A stretch of 64,000 nt of DNA from B30-G6 sp964633115 (GTDB lineage: Bacteria > Desulfobacterota > Desulfobacteria > Desulfobacterales > B30-G6). How positions within the stretch are numbered: position 1 is the first letter of the stretch; each line of letters opens with the position of its first letter. Under the pieces are notes generated by a model. The model saw only the letters and a program-made list of their open reading frames with translations, did not search any database and was not told where the DNA came from. Made by a program: the position numbers and the translations under genes. The stretch is taken from positions 1 to 64,000 of the forward strand of contig CAZWEO010000018.1 in NCBI GenBank assembly GCA_964633115.1, written 5' to 3'. Below, in pieces: positions 53,102 to 62,118 of this stretch.

Positions 53102-54019
53102 TCACCCTTTATACAATTTTGGATTCAAAACATCCCTCAACCAGTCCCCAAATAAAATAATCACCAGAGTAAACAGGATGAGAAGCAATCCCGGAAAAAT
53201 AGTTATCCACCAGGATCCGCTGAAAATATAGTCAAAACCTATGTTTATCAGAGATCCGAGGGACGGTTTCGTTATGGGCATTCCCAGCCCCAGGAAGGAT
53301 AACGCCGCTTCACTCATGACTGCATGGGCCACTTGAATGGTAGAAATCACAAGGATGGGGGTCATGGTGTTCGGCAGCACATGCCGGAACATGATAATTT
53401 TACGATTGAGACCGATGACTCTGGCGGCTTCCACATACTCTTTATTTTTTTCACCGAGAACCGAGGCTCTTACGGTCCGGGCGTATTTTGGCCATTCCGA
53501 AATACCGATGATGACCACCAGAAGCGGCAGGGCAAGCTGTTCAAAACGGTCCAGACCGAAGGCAATCTGAAATACCGCCATGGCGATGATGGCAACTATC
53601 AGATAGGGGATGGAAAACTGAATGTCGGCAATCCGCATCAAAAAGGCGTCCACTTTGCCCCCCAGGTACCCGGCTGTCAGTCCGACAATGATCCCGAGAA
53701 TCGCTTGAAAAAGAACGGCACCCACGCCAATAACAACCGAGGTTCGCAGACCGTAGAGCATGGTACTGAAGAGATCACGCCCCATATTATCTGTTCCAAG
53801 CACGAATCGATCTTCTCCTCCATCCATCCATGCGGGTGGAAGTTCCGAATCCATGATGTCGATGGTCGTGGTGTCGTAAGGATTATGGGGTGAGATGACC
53901 GGGGCAAGAAAACTTACGCTAACCAGAAAAAAGAATATGATGAAACTCGTTATGGCTACGAAGTCGTGCTTAAAACTGTAGAAAAAATATGAATTTTTAA
54001 ATCTTATCCAATTGTTCAT
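53102..54019 (-). CDS. oppC: Peptide ABC transporter permease (OppC-like)
   Basis: A 305-aa inner-membrane permease with about six helices. The N-terminal extension characteristic of OppC/DppC is followed by GTDNMGRDLFSTMLYGLRTSVVIG and the EAA loop YVEAARVIGLNRKIIMFRHVLPN (about 195-215). It overlaps oppB by 4 bp. Confidence 0.94.
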   Translation of the reverse strand: MNNWIRFKNSYFFYSFKHDFVAITSFIIFFFLVSVSFLAPVISPHNPYDTTTIDIMDSELPPAWMDGGEDRFVLGTDNMGRDLFSTMLYGLRTSVVIGVGAVLFQAILGIIVGLTAGYLGGKVDAFLMRIADIQFSIPYLIVAIIAMAVFQIAFGLDRFEQLALPLLVVIIGISEWPKYARTVRASVLGEKNKEYVEAARVIGLNRKIIMFRHVLPNTMTPILVISTIQVAHAVMSEAALSFLGLGMPITKPSLGSLINIGFDYIFSGSWWITIFPGLLLILFTLVIILFGDWLRDVLNPKLYKG

Positions 54020-54990
54020 TTTGTTCCAGTTATCCTGACCATTGGATTGATTAAGCCATAGATAATATCAACGACGGTATTTATCACCACAAACATTACG
54101 CCTACTACGACAAGGTAGGTAACAAGCAATGCCGTATCGGCACGTTCAACGGATTCCAGGAACATGAAACCCATACCGGGCCACTGGAAAACGGTTTCGG
54201 TAAGAATGGTAAACGCGAACAGAATTCCAATCTCAACCCCAAATATGGTGACGACGGGAAGTAATGTATTTTTAAAAGCATGCAGCATCCAGACCCTGCT
54301 TTTTTTCAATCCCTTTGCCCATGCGAATTTGATATATTCGGTTTCAAGAACTTCCATCATTTCACTGCGAATAAGGCGGATATAAAGGGGAATGAAGAGG
54401 GAGGTGAGTGAGATGCTGGGCAGAATCAGGTGCTTGAGACCGTCCAAGGTCAGCAGACCCGATTCCCATCCCCAGATATTGACTGTTTTTCCACGGCCAA
54501 ACGCGGGAAGCCACTGTAATTCCACGGCGAAAATATAAATCAGGATAATCGCCGTGAGAAACACAGGCACGGAAACACCGATAGTGCTGATGCCCATGGT
54601 AAACTTGGCGAACCAGGTTTTTGGTTTAATCGCCGTGTAGATTCCAATGGGCAGGGTGATGAGAATAATCAGAATCGATGTTGAAAATATCAATTCTATC
54701 GTTGCCGGGGCGTGCTTTAGAATAACCAACATGGTTGGCTTGTTATAGAAAAAAGAAATGCCCAAATCTCCTCTCATGGCATTCTTAACAAACCGCAAAT
54801 ACTGAACAATAAAAGGATCATTGAGCCCCAGCTTGTCCCGAATTTCAGCCCGTTCAGCGGGTGTTACCCGCTCCCCCACCAGATCGCGAACGGGATCACC
54901 CAAATTATGCTTTACGGAGAATCCGATAAAACTGATCACCAGCATGACCATGACGGCCTGAATGGAGCGTCTTACAATAAATGCAAACAT
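54016..54990 (-). CDS. oppB: Peptide ABC transporter permease (OppB-like)
   Basis: A 324-aa permease with about six helices. The N-terminal helix and 'F-R-R-x-Q-x2-V-x-V-S-F-x-G-F' region, then LGLNDPFIVQYLRFVKNAMRGDLGIS, fit OppB/DppB. The EAA loop reads YIKFAWAKGLKKSRVWMLHAFKN. It lies 113 bp after oppA, separated by a strong hairpin. Confidence 0.94.
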   Translation of the reverse strand: MFAFIVRRSIQAVMVMLVISFIGFSVKHNLGDPVRDLVGERVTPAERAEIRDKLGLNDPFIVQYLRFVKNAMRGDLGISFFYNKPTMLVILKHAPATIELIFSTSILIILITLPIGIYTAIKPKTWFAKFTMGISTIGVSVPVFLTAIILIYIFAVELQWLPAFGRGKTVNIWGWESGLLTLDGLKHLILPSISLTSLFIPLYIRLIRSEMMEVLETEYIKFAWAKGLKKSRVWMLHAFKNTLLPVVTIFGVEIGILFAFTILTETVFQWPGMGFMFLESVERADTALLVTYLVVVGVMFVVINTVVDIIYGLINPMVRITGTK

Positions 54991-55030
54991 GGCAAAATTA
55001 TTTTTTTCCGGTTCATTTCAAAAAATTCAA

Positions 55031-55068
55031 GGGCAGAACAATCGCATCATTATGCGATCATTCTGCCC
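55031..55068 (-). terminator. Intercistronic hairpin between oppA and oppB
   Basis: An outer stem GGGCAGAA/TTCTGCCC (55031-55038 with 55061-55068) encloses an inner stem ATCGCAT/ATGCGAT (55041-55047 with 55052-55058). Such hairpins after binding-protein genes usually stabilise the upstream mRNA and partly stop transcription, so that OppA exceeds the transporter. Confidence 0.75.
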
Positions 55069-55103
55069 TGTGCTACACGTTTCATGCGATCTGGAACATT
55101 GTG

Positions 55104-56660
55104 TTATTCAATGACCAGGTCCCCGATATATGGAAAATTAAGGGTGTTGACGATGGGTCCGGCTTTGACATTTTTCGCGACGCCATAGGAGTGATTCTGC
55201 CAATGAAAGGGAACAAAACCAGCATCATCATAAATAATCTGCTCGATTTGCCTCAACATGGCAGATCTTTTGTCGAAATCGGTTTCCGACTGGCACGCCA
55301 TGGTTAATACATCAACACTTGGATTACAGTAGTTACCACTGTTATACTGTCCGTAACCGGTTTCCTTATTGGGGCACATTGCCAGGAATTCATAGAAATT
55401 ACCGGAATCCTCGGTATCTGAATGCCATCCGATCATCTGGAAATCAGCGGGCTGTCGATCGAATTCATCCCAGTACTGTGCCTTGGGCATGGTTTTCAAG
55501 CCCACCTTGATACCGATCTTGGCAAGCATCGAAGCAAAGGCTTCAGCGATTTTTTCATCATTTACATATCGGTTGTTGGGTGCGATCATGGTTGCCTCAA
55601 ATCCATTGGCATAACCGGCTTCCGCCATGAGCGCTTTGGCTTTCTTAATATCATATCTCGGGACCAGGTTTTCGTTATACCCGAAATATCCTTTTGGACT
55701 GAACTGACCCGCAGCAGTTGCCGTACCCTTCATGATTTTTAGGCTGATACCCACGTTGTTGGTAGCGTAAGCAATGGCCTGGCGAACTTTCTTTGAACGC
55801 AGAGGCGCAAGACGATTTTGGTTCATCTGAACGGTGATAATTCTACCACCGGGCCAGGTGATTAACTCTGTTTTGGAGTTTTTCTTTACCCGGTCAAAAT
55901 CCTGGGGATCAACGGGAGCTATAAAATCGATATCGCCAGCCAGCAGCGCGGCCATGCGTGTGGGACTTTCTTTGATGGGGGTAAAGATGAACTTGTCGAC
56001 ATTGCCGGGGCTGCTCGTATCCCAATAATCCCTGTTGCGTTCCATGACCAGCTTGACGCCATGTTCCCGTTCGACGACCTTGAAGGGACCGGTACCGCTG
56101 GGCAGAGCCGTCTTGGCAAACGTATACCCGACCTTGAGGAGGGCGTCCTTGGGTTTGCCCTGATCGTCCGTTCCGGTATAGAATTTACTGTCCAAAGGGA
56201 AAATATAGGTAGCCATGTTGACAAGCAGCGGGTAGGGTTTTTTTGTTTTAATATCAATCGTATAGTCATCAATAACGACAGGCTCGGCAAAGGGCTCGAA
56301 AAGGCCCTTGAAGTCCGCGCTCCCGCGAAAACGCTTCATGGTGAATACGACGTCTTTTGCCGTAAAAGGGTTGCCGCTGTGAAATTTAACCCCCTTTTTG
56401 AGATAGAATCGAACCGTGAGTTCGTCAACGCGCTCATACTTTGAGGCCAGACGGGGCACTATGGACATATCCTGGGCATAGCGTACAAGCGGATCAAATA
56501 CCCAATGGGAGAATTGCAGCATGCCTCCGGAAAGCTGCTCCTGAATATCCATGGTCTTTGGGTCCGCATCAAATGCAAGCCTTAACGTTTTTGCACTTGC
56601 CATGGAGCTCAATGAGAAAATCATAATTAGTACAAGACTGACCATGTAAAATTTCTTCAT
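55104..56660 (-). CDS. oppA: Extracellular peptide-binding protein (OppA/DppA family 5)
   Basis: A 518-aa periplasmic solute-binding protein. The signal peptide is about 1-23 (SMASA). The family 5 pattern TLRLAFDADPKTMDIQ, FYLKKGVKFHSGNPFTAKDVVFTM and the C-terminal RQIEQIIYDDAGFVPFHW is clear. I start at ATG 56660, which has AGGAGG at 5-nt spacing, although the frame is open to 56705. It is the first gene of the operon oppA-oppB-oppC-oppD-oppF. The ligand, a peptide or other small cationic compound, is not determined. Confidence 0.93.
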   Translation of the reverse strand: MKKFYMVSLVLIMIFSLSSMASAKTLRLAFDADPKTMDIQEQLSGGMLQFSHWVFDPLVRYAQDMSIVPRLASKYERVDELTVRFYLKKGVKFHSGNPFTAKDVVFTMKRFRGSADFKGLFEPFAEPVVIDDYTIDIKTKKPYPLLVNMATYIFPLDSKFYTGTDDQGKPKDALLKVGYTFAKTALPSGTGPFKVVEREHGVKLVMERNRDYWDTSSPGNVDKFIFTPIKESPTRMAALLAGDIDFIAPVDPQDFDRVKKNSKTELITWPGGRIITVQMNQNRLAPLRSKKVRQAIAYATNNVGISLKIMKGTATAAGQFSPKGYFGYNENLVPRYDIKKAKALMAEAGYANGFEATMIAPNNRYVNDEKIAEAFASMLAKIGIKVGLKTMPKAQYWDEFDRQPADFQMIGWHSDTEDSGNFYEFLAMCPNKETGYGQYNSGNYCNPSVDVLTMACQSETDFDKRSAMLRQIEQIIYDDAGFVPFHWQNHSYGVAKNVKAGPIVNTLNFPYIGDLVIE

Positions 56661-57039
56661 CCTTACCTCCTTCTTTATAGATTGGAACAATTGATAATGT
56701 GCCATGCATGCAAATCATGGCATAACAATACAGTATGCCCTGGTATTAAATAGTATTATTGAATAGTATAATGATTAACATTACCTTATAGGTTAGAAAA
56801 TATTTGCGGTCAAGAACGATTTCCCAATATTTTCGCAGCATTTGGCTTTTTCAATTTATCCATCAAGGATCTTAACATAGGAACATTAAAGGCGAAAATA
56901 TTTAGCTATTGCACCACTAATAAAGGGTGTTAAAACAATGTAGAAATAAGTATAAAAAATCAGTTGTTTAAGCATGAGAAAGCCTCTATAAAATGGGTAA
57001 ATTTTCACCACAAAAATACACCCAAAGGAGACTTTCCCA
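56661..57039. other. 379-bp spacer upstream of oppA
   Basis: Besides the oppA ribosome site, this AT-rich spacer contains AATAAAGGGTGT at 56919-56930. Its ATAAAGGGTGT core recurs as a direct copy at 57364-57374, flanking the transposase remnant. No gene is supported. Confidence 0.45.
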
Positions 57040-57362
57040 TGCATCACAAAGCTATCAAAGCCGAGATTAGAAAACAACTGAAAACACGGTATCCCCACTG
57101 GCAGCGTCTGACCAAAAAAGAAAAGAAAGACATAGCCAAAAGCTTTTATCCTATGCGGGTTACTCGCCGGCCATGCGAGATTTTTTTCCAAGCATTTTTC
57201 TGCGCGCCGAATTGCTCAAAGCCGTCAAGTACCCGGAGACAAGCTATCGTAAATTCTGCGGTGATGATAACGACTATAAAGGCCACAAAGATTACAGCAC
57301 CTACATAGGGATGGATAATAAGCAGAACCGGTATGGTCTATTATCGCCTCAAAATATGAGCT
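57040..57362 (+). pseudogene. Frameshifted, internally deleted transposase remnant
   Basis: The first frame (from 57040) begins HHKAIKAEIRKQLKTRYPHW and continues QRLTKKEKKDIAK; the frame then shifts to one reading YAGYSPAMRDFFPSIFLRAELLKAV and ending ...YSTYIGMDNKQ. The basic N-terminus and the AGYSPAMRDFFPS segment look like a DDE-type transposase. Missing middle and shift show it is dead. Confidence 0.55.
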
Positions 57363-57377
57363 GATAAAGGGTGTAAA

Positions 57378-57596
57378 ATGACTCAAACAACGCAATACAT
57401 TTGGCAGCAGTCGTCATGGCCTGAGTTTCGCTGGGACAATGCAGCCCTTCTCAAACTTATTGGCGATTGTCGATTCCAACAGGGTTCGCTGTTGACTCAA
57501 ATGAAGGAATTGGGGTTTGACGTCAGGCAGCAAGCCAGAGCCGAAGTGTTGATCGAAGAAGCCCTGAAAATATTTGGCAAATACACGTGGTGGTAG
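57378..57596 (+). pseudogene. Fic-family protein N-terminal fragment (DUF4172-like)
   Basis: A 72-aa frame, YIWQQSSWPEFRWDNAALLK ... RQQARAEVLIEEALKIFGK, matches the N-terminal DUF4172 domain of Fic AMPylating proteins (W-P-x-F-x-W-D motif and E-x-L-I-E-E-A). It stops before the Fic core HxFx(D/E)GNGR. It is a truncated gene at the edge of the GHKL/AAA island. Confidence 0.65.
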
Positions 57597-57652
57597 GAGT
57601 ACAAGCTATGGCCTTTACTGGGATACGTTTTCAAGCTTTTCCGGACGAATCA

Positions 57653-59476
57653 TTATTTCAAATGCTCTTCCGTATATAAGGTTAGCTCGATCATGCGCTC
57701 AAGAAGTTCATCCACCTGCATTCCAGGAAAATTGTGACGAACCAGCTCTTTGCAAAATAGGCGGCAAATATAGCGGAGCTTTCTGCGTTTCTGCTTGCCG
57801 GCATAGACAAAGTCCCTATGTCCGTTATTTATGATGATGACATTTTTGTCCACATCATAACGAGAGCGCCACATTTCACCCGGTGCCCGGCGATATGAAT
57901 ATCCGGGAAGACCTTTATGCAGGCCTGCGTCCCTTGTAGATTGGTCTAAAAGAGAGTCGGTGACTGTTATCAAAGCTTCATCACTGCATTCCGTATTTCC
58001 CTGCCGAACGATTGCCTTCAAGGTAGTCAGGCATGGTTCCGAAGGCGCAGTAAAAGTGACCGATTCAGTATTGTTACCTTGGAGTTGACCTCCTCCTTCT
58101 ATAATTTTCCATTGATATTCAAGATTTTCAAAAACCAACCTTCGAGAGCGATCTCGGCAGACAACCCGGTATTTTTTGCGCCTGTCGACCGAAACGACGC
58201 TGGACTTGGGTGAAATCAGGGCACTGAACAGAGGACCGGCATATTCAAAAAACTGTTTTTGAGAGACGTCATCTTCAGCATCATTGCTTTCAGGCTCATT
58301 TTTTTCTCGGGGGCTGGCTGATACTGGTCCACTTGTAAAAAGATTACCCGGCTTCGGTTGAGTCTTCTCCGCGTGAATGTCAAACCAGTCGTATTCTTCT
58401 TCGGGTAGTCGTAAAAACGCTTCTTTGAGCGCACGCTGTACCCTACGTAATATTCGGCGGCTCGATCTTTCCTCTTCCGCTTTCCTCTGGTCTTCGATAA
58501 TCTGTAGCAAATCCTTTTCAACAGGCTCCATGGCCGTATAAAAAGTGCTAAACTTGTCATCGCGCAGAACTCCCTGACGCGTTCCTGGTGTGAGATCTAA
58601 AAAAGGCGCATCCACAATACCCTGCAGATAGCCTGCAGTCCAAGGGTCTTTTTGAAATTGTTCGAGCTCAGTAATTGATGCTAGCACCCGCGTACCGCGT
58701 CGATACAATCCAATCTGGTTTGAGCCGCCCGGATCGCTGAGATAGAGTTCCAGGTAGATGTCGCCATACTCCGTTTCGGCGGGCTTCAGGTTGTGAAGTA
58801 ATCGTCCGGTAAATTGTCGCGGGACAACGATAAATTCCTTTCTGCCCGTACGATCAACAACCTTTACTGTAACTTCAGCTGATTTTATGCGATCACGAAG
58901 TTCGGATGCGAGGTATCGCTGAATTTTGTCACCAGTTAAAGACCGCAGACCGGGCAATAGTGGATAGATCATTAAATCCGTTCCCTTGAAAGGGAGCAAC
59001 ACCCGTTTCTTAGTGAGGGTAAAATTCGGCGAGTCTTTGGCCATCGTCATTTCGTAGGTTTTTCCATCAGCGCCGCAACTGGTCATATAAAGATTGTGGC
59101 CAACGGTCCAAAAACTAAGCAGGCCAATACCAAATTCTCCTTGGATGCCGCTTGATCTTTCCGATTTGAACTGCTTTTTGATGGAATCACAAATGTGGGT
59201 GGCGACACGATGAAAATCCGGCAGCCCATCATTATTTCTCGGGATTCCCTCACCATCGTCACTGACTTTGAGATAATATTCACCTTTCTTTTTTCCTCTA
59301 ACAATGATGATCTGTCTTGCGCCGGCGTCAATGCTGTTTTCCACAAATTCTGCCACCGCTTTCAAAGGGTTGGCCTGGGATTTGGCAATTATGCTGATGG
59401 CATTCCAATGATCGGCTATGCGCAGCTTGCCGGTACGGACTCCTTTTATTTTCTTTTTACGCTTGGATTTTGGCAT
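57653..59476 (-). CDS. GHKL-type ATPase with Ig-like domain
   Basis: A 607-aa protein. The N-terminal GHKL (Hsp90/MutL/MORC-like) ATPase carries the N-box AVAEFVENSIDAGA (E43, N47 region), DDGEGIP (73-79) and a glycine lid GEFGIGLLSFW (113-123). An S5-like transducer follows, with RRGTRVLASITELEQF near 278. The middle is charged and probably disordered (about 395-430). An Ig/PKD-like beta domain comes next (near 450-535; YQWKIIEGGGQL, TVTDSL) and a conserved helical C-terminus (EMWRSRYDVDKNVIIINNGHRDF). ATG 59476 has GGAG with 6-nt spacing and lies 20 bp inside the AAA gene, so the two are coupled. Function is unknown; a defence role is possible but unproven. Confidence 0.7.
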   Translation of the reverse strand: MPKSKRKKKIKGVRTGKLRIADHWNAISIIAKSQANPLKAVAEFVENSIDAGARQIIIVRGKKKGEYYLKVSDDGEGIPRNNDGLPDFHRVATHICDSIKKQFKSERSSGIQGEFGIGLLSFWTVGHNLYMTSCGADGKTYEMTMAKDSPNFTLTKKRVLLPFKGTDLMIYPLLPGLRSLTGDKIQRYLASELRDRIKSAEVTVKVVDRTGRKEFIVVPRQFTGRLLHNLKPAETEYGDIYLELYLSDPGGSNQIGLYRRGTRVLASITELEQFQKDPWTAGYLQGIVDAPFLDLTPGTRQGVLRDDKFSTFYTAMEPVEKDLLQIIEDQRKAEEERSSRRILRRVQRALKEAFLRLPEEEYDWFDIHAEKTQPKPGNLFTSGPVSASPREKNEPESNDAEDDVSQKQFFEYAGPLFSALISPKSSVVSVDRRKKYRVVCRDRSRRLVFENLEYQWKIIEGGGQLQGNNTESVTFTAPSEPCLTTLKAIVRQGNTECSDEALITVTDSLLDQSTRDAGLHKGLPGYSYRRAPGEMWRSRYDVDKNVIIINNGHRDFVYAGKQKRRKLRYICRLFCKELVRHNFPGMQVDELLERMIELTLYTEEHLK

Positions 59477-60638
59477 CGTTGACTCCATTTGGCCAATGGT
59501 TCGGCTTAAGTTGAAAAAGAAAATCATCGACCGGACAACAAAGAATTCCATCAACCATCAGCTTCTCTGTCCCTCGATATAACAATATCGCACTCGCTTC
59601 CGGGTAATCGAGCTGAAAGGTTTTAAGTGATCTAAGGCTTTTAGGGTGAATATGTTTTGCATTCTTGACTTCCAACGCGTGGAAATGATGCTCTCCATAC
59701 AATATGAAATCAACCTCTGCCCCTCCTCGCGATCGCCAAAAATAACAATCCACATGACCGTTTGAATAATCGCACCAGGCTTTGAGGTGTTGTAAAACCA
59801 GACCTTCCAAAGCCACTCCCCCAATCTCATCGGGGCTGTCAAGCGGCCCCCTAGGACGCAAATGGAAGTAAACACCGGCATCAAATAAATAAAATTTAGG
59901 CTGTGCCGTCATTGCACGTCTCGCGCGTTTTGTAAAAACAGGAAGTTTATATCCCAGTAATAGATCTTCAACAATAGAAAGATGGTTTTCGACAATCTTT
60001 CGTGAAACGTGGCACTCTCTGGCGATATTACTGAGGTTTAAAATACTGCCATGGGAAAAGCTGATAGCTTCCAGAAAACGGGCAAAGGCGCCGATGTCTC
60101 TTACCAATCCCTCTTCTTTGACTTCTTCTTTCAGGTATAGGGCAATGTAGGTTGCCAGCGTCTTGTCGGGTGTGTTTGCGGAGACGATTAAAGGGATCAG
60201 GCCATTTCGGAGTGCTGTATCAAGTGAAAAGTCGGTGCCCAATTCTGCAGCCATAAATGGATGGAAATGGGTCAAGAGGGCACGGCCTGCTAGCAGGTTC
60301 ACGCCGCCACGGCGCAGTTTTCGAGCACTGGAACCGGTCAGGATAAATTGATGGGTTTTATATTCCTCGATCAAGCTGTGGATGCTGTCCAGCAGCGCTG
60401 GTACTTTTTGGACTTCATCAATAATGTAACATTTTGTGTGCGGGTTTGCCTTGACGATTTGTTTAATCCGTTCCGGGTGGGCAATATGAGCCCTAAATGT
60501 ACTGTCTTCCAACAAGTCTACCAGATAGGCATCCGGGAAAGTCTTTTTTAGCCAGGTAGATTTGCCTGTACCCCTTGGACCGAATATAAAGAAGCTGTCA
60601 GTTGGCGCATTAAAAAATCTTTCGGTATATTTTTCCAT
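59457..60638 (-). CDS. AAA-family ATPase with DUF4143 domain
   Basis: A 393-aa ATPase of the AAA_14/DUF4143 family. Walker A is FGPRGTGKSTWL (about 20-31), Walker B CYIIDEVQKVPALLD and the arginine-rich sensor FILTGSSARKLRRGGVNLLAGRA. The C-terminal DUF4143 part (ALEGLVLQHL, then CYFWRSRGGAEVDFIL, a PD-(D/E)XK-like E-V-D-F motif) follows. Such proteins are common and usually stand alone. Here the gene overlaps a GHKL ATPase gene by 20 bp. The start at ATG 60638 has GGAG at 5-nt spacing. Confidence 0.88.
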   Translation of the reverse strand: MEKYTERFFNAPTDSFFIFGPRGTGKSTWLKKTFPDAYLVDLLEDSTFRAHIAHPERIKQIVKANPHTKCYIIDEVQKVPALLDSIHSLIEEYKTHQFILTGSSARKLRRGGVNLLAGRALLTHFHPFMAAELGTDFSLDTALRNGLIPLIVSANTPDKTLATYIALYLKEEVKEEGLVRDIGAFARFLEAISFSHGSILNLSNIARECHVSRKIVENHLSIVEDLLLGYKLPVFTKRARRAMTAQPKFYLFDAGVYFHLRPRGPLDSPDEIGGVALEGLVLQHLKAWCDYSNGHVDCYFWRSRGGAEVDFILYGEHHFHALEVKNAKHIHPKSLRSLKTFQLDYPEASAILLYRGTEKLMVDGILCCPVDDFLFQLKPNHWPNGVNDAKIQA

Positions 60639-60664
60639 CAGCACTCCATTTGATTAGAAAAAAA

Positions 60665-60711
60665 TGACCTGCAAGGTGAAAATTGCGCCTCAATTTTAAC
60701 CTTGTAGGTCA
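60665..60711. promoter_or_regulatory. 20-bp imperfect inverted repeat upstream of the AAA/DUF4143 gene
   Basis: TGACCTGCAAGGTGAAAATT (60665-60684) and 60692-60711 agree in 18 of 20 paired positions around the loop GCGCCTC. It sits 27-73 bp before the start codon, in the promoter or leader. It may be an operator for autoregulation. The spacer 60712-60960 otherwise contains AT-rich sequence and a weak TTGAT-type half site at 60800. Confidence 0.5.
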
Positions 60712-60960
60712 AAATTACAAGATATATCTTGGAATGATTTGAAAATTTCAAATAAAATATCAACATGATTGTCATTTTGAAATCAGAATATATAATCTTT
60801 TGATCTGAACAAATCTCGATTAACGAGAAGCCGAAGAAAAATTTGAGGGTCTGCCGCCTTTGGATAACCTACATTATTGGAGTTTTTGGGTTCCTTGATA
60901 TGTACAGACGATTTATGGTACTGATTCTAACAATGAAAATACATATATGAAATACATGCC

Positions 60961-61659
60961 ATGGATAAAAATATTGCAATATTGAATAACCTTAAGAAAT
61001 CGGATGTATTTAAAGGGTTAACGACCGAACAGAATGACGCCGTTATAAAAAGCGGTTTTAGAAAAAAATTGCAATCAAAGAATATATTGTTTCATCAAGG
61101 CGATTCTGCTCAAAAGTGTTACTTGGTCAATCAGGGTCGCTTAAAACTTACCAAACTTAATGAGCAGGGCAAGGAAGTAATTTTTCGCTATATCGGTGCC
61201 GGAGAGGTGACCGCGGCAGTTGCCGTCATCAAAAAAAGAGAATACCCTGTCACTGCTGAATCCGTCGAAGAAACAGATGTCACCGGTTGGGATAGACAGA
61301 CCATGATGCAGTTAATACAACATTATCCGGATATCGCCATCAACCTATTGGGTATCATTCTGGATAGAGTCGAAGATATCCAGAATCGCTACCAGGAGCT
61401 CGCCACAGAGCGAGTTGAACAACGCATCGCTCTTACCTTGCTGCGCCTGATGCGAAGCGCAGGCGCAAAGACAACCGATGGTATCTACATAGATATTCCG
61501 CTTAGCCGTCAAAATATTGCCGACTATACAGGGACGACGTTATTTACGGTGAGCCGTACGCTCAGTACATGGAAAAAAAAGGGCTGGATAAAATCCAGAC
61601 GTGAGCAGATCGTCATCACTGATCCCCATTCCCTGGTTAAATTTGGGGAAGCCATCTGA
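60961..61659 (+). CDS. Crp/Fnr-family transcriptional regulator (HcpR/Dnr-like)
   Basis: A 232-aa regulator. A cNMP-binding-like effector domain (about 12-130; FHQGDSAQKCYLVNQGRLKL) and a dimerisation helix precede a C-terminal winged helix (about 160-230) with the recognition helix in SRQNIADYTGTTLFTVSRTLSTWKKKG. No N-terminal cysteine cluster of the FNR type is present, so it is not an oxygen-sensing FNR. Position directly before the DUF1858 and hcp genes suggests a nitric-oxide or nitrosative stress regulator of hcp. Confidence 0.88.
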   Translation: MDKNIAILNNLKKSDVFKGLTTEQNDAVIKSGFRKKLQSKNILFHQGDSAQKCYLVNQGRLKLTKLNEQGKEVIFRYIGAGEVTAAVAVIKKREYPVTAESVEETDVTGWDRQTMMQLIQHYPDIAINLLGIILDRVEDIQNRYQELATERVEQRIALTLLRLMRSAGAKTTDGIYIDIPLSRQNIADYTGTTLFTVSRTLSTWKKKGWIKSRREQIVITDPHSLVKFGEAI

Positions 61660-61730
61660 CCGAAGCATCTTTTTCAACTCTCCGCCTAATTTTCCAAGGT
61701 TTTAATAAATTTTCCAAAAAAAACTCCTTG

Positions 61731-61746
61731 TTTGCGCCAGCGCAAA
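61731..61746. promoter_or_regulatory. 16-bp palindrome upstream of the DUF1858-hcp genes
   Basis: TTTGCGC-CA-GCGCAAA lies 115 bp upstream of the DUF1858 start. It could be the Crp/Fnr operator. A repeat origin is equally possible, because CGCAAAGACGCAG-type sequences recur in such genomes. Confidence 0.35.
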
Positions 61747-61860
61747 GACGCAGGTGAAAGTAGTGGTTTTAACAATGATCGAGGAAGCGAATTTTCGGAC
61801 GGTCTTGTATCAACTTTGGATAAAATGAAAGAAGAGGTGAAAGTTGAAGGGGAAATGACC

Positions 61861-62085
61861 ATGAATCCAAAGATATCGACCAATATTACCGTCAAACAAC
61901 TCATTGAACGTTATCCGCAGCTTCTGAAAACGTTCATGGACATGGGCCTGATGTGTGTGGGTTGTCCCACCGAAGCTTTTCACACCATGGCGGATGTTGC
62001 CCGGGAGTATCATATCAGCCTTGATCAGTTGCTTGAGCGAATATCCAAGACCATCGGGGATAGTGATGTGATAGAGGACGATTAA
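61861..62085 (+). CDS. DUF1858 (ScdA/hybrid-cluster-associated) domain protein
   Basis: A 74-aa protein of the DUF1858 family: TVKQLIERYPQLLKTFMDMGLMCVGCPTE has the conserved M-G-x-x-C-x-G-C-P motif. It is known as a stand-alone domain and as the N-terminal part of ScdA/RIC iron-sulfur repair proteins, and it frequently sits beside hcp. I place the start at ATG 61861, with AAGGGGA about 7 nt upstream; in-frame upstream starts exist at 61855 and 61825. It is followed by hcp after 33 bp. Confidence 0.85.
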   Translation: MNPKISTNITVKQLIERYPQLLKTFMDMGLMCVGCPTEAFHTMADVAREYHISLDQLLERISKTIGDSDVIEDD

Positions 62086-62118
62086 TAAACAATATCATAA
62101 CCAAAAAGGAGGACTCTC

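Noticed and set aside
61731..61746. A firm HcpR operator call
   Set aside because: The palindrome resembles common intergenic CGCAAAGACGC repeats, and the consensus could not be verified here.
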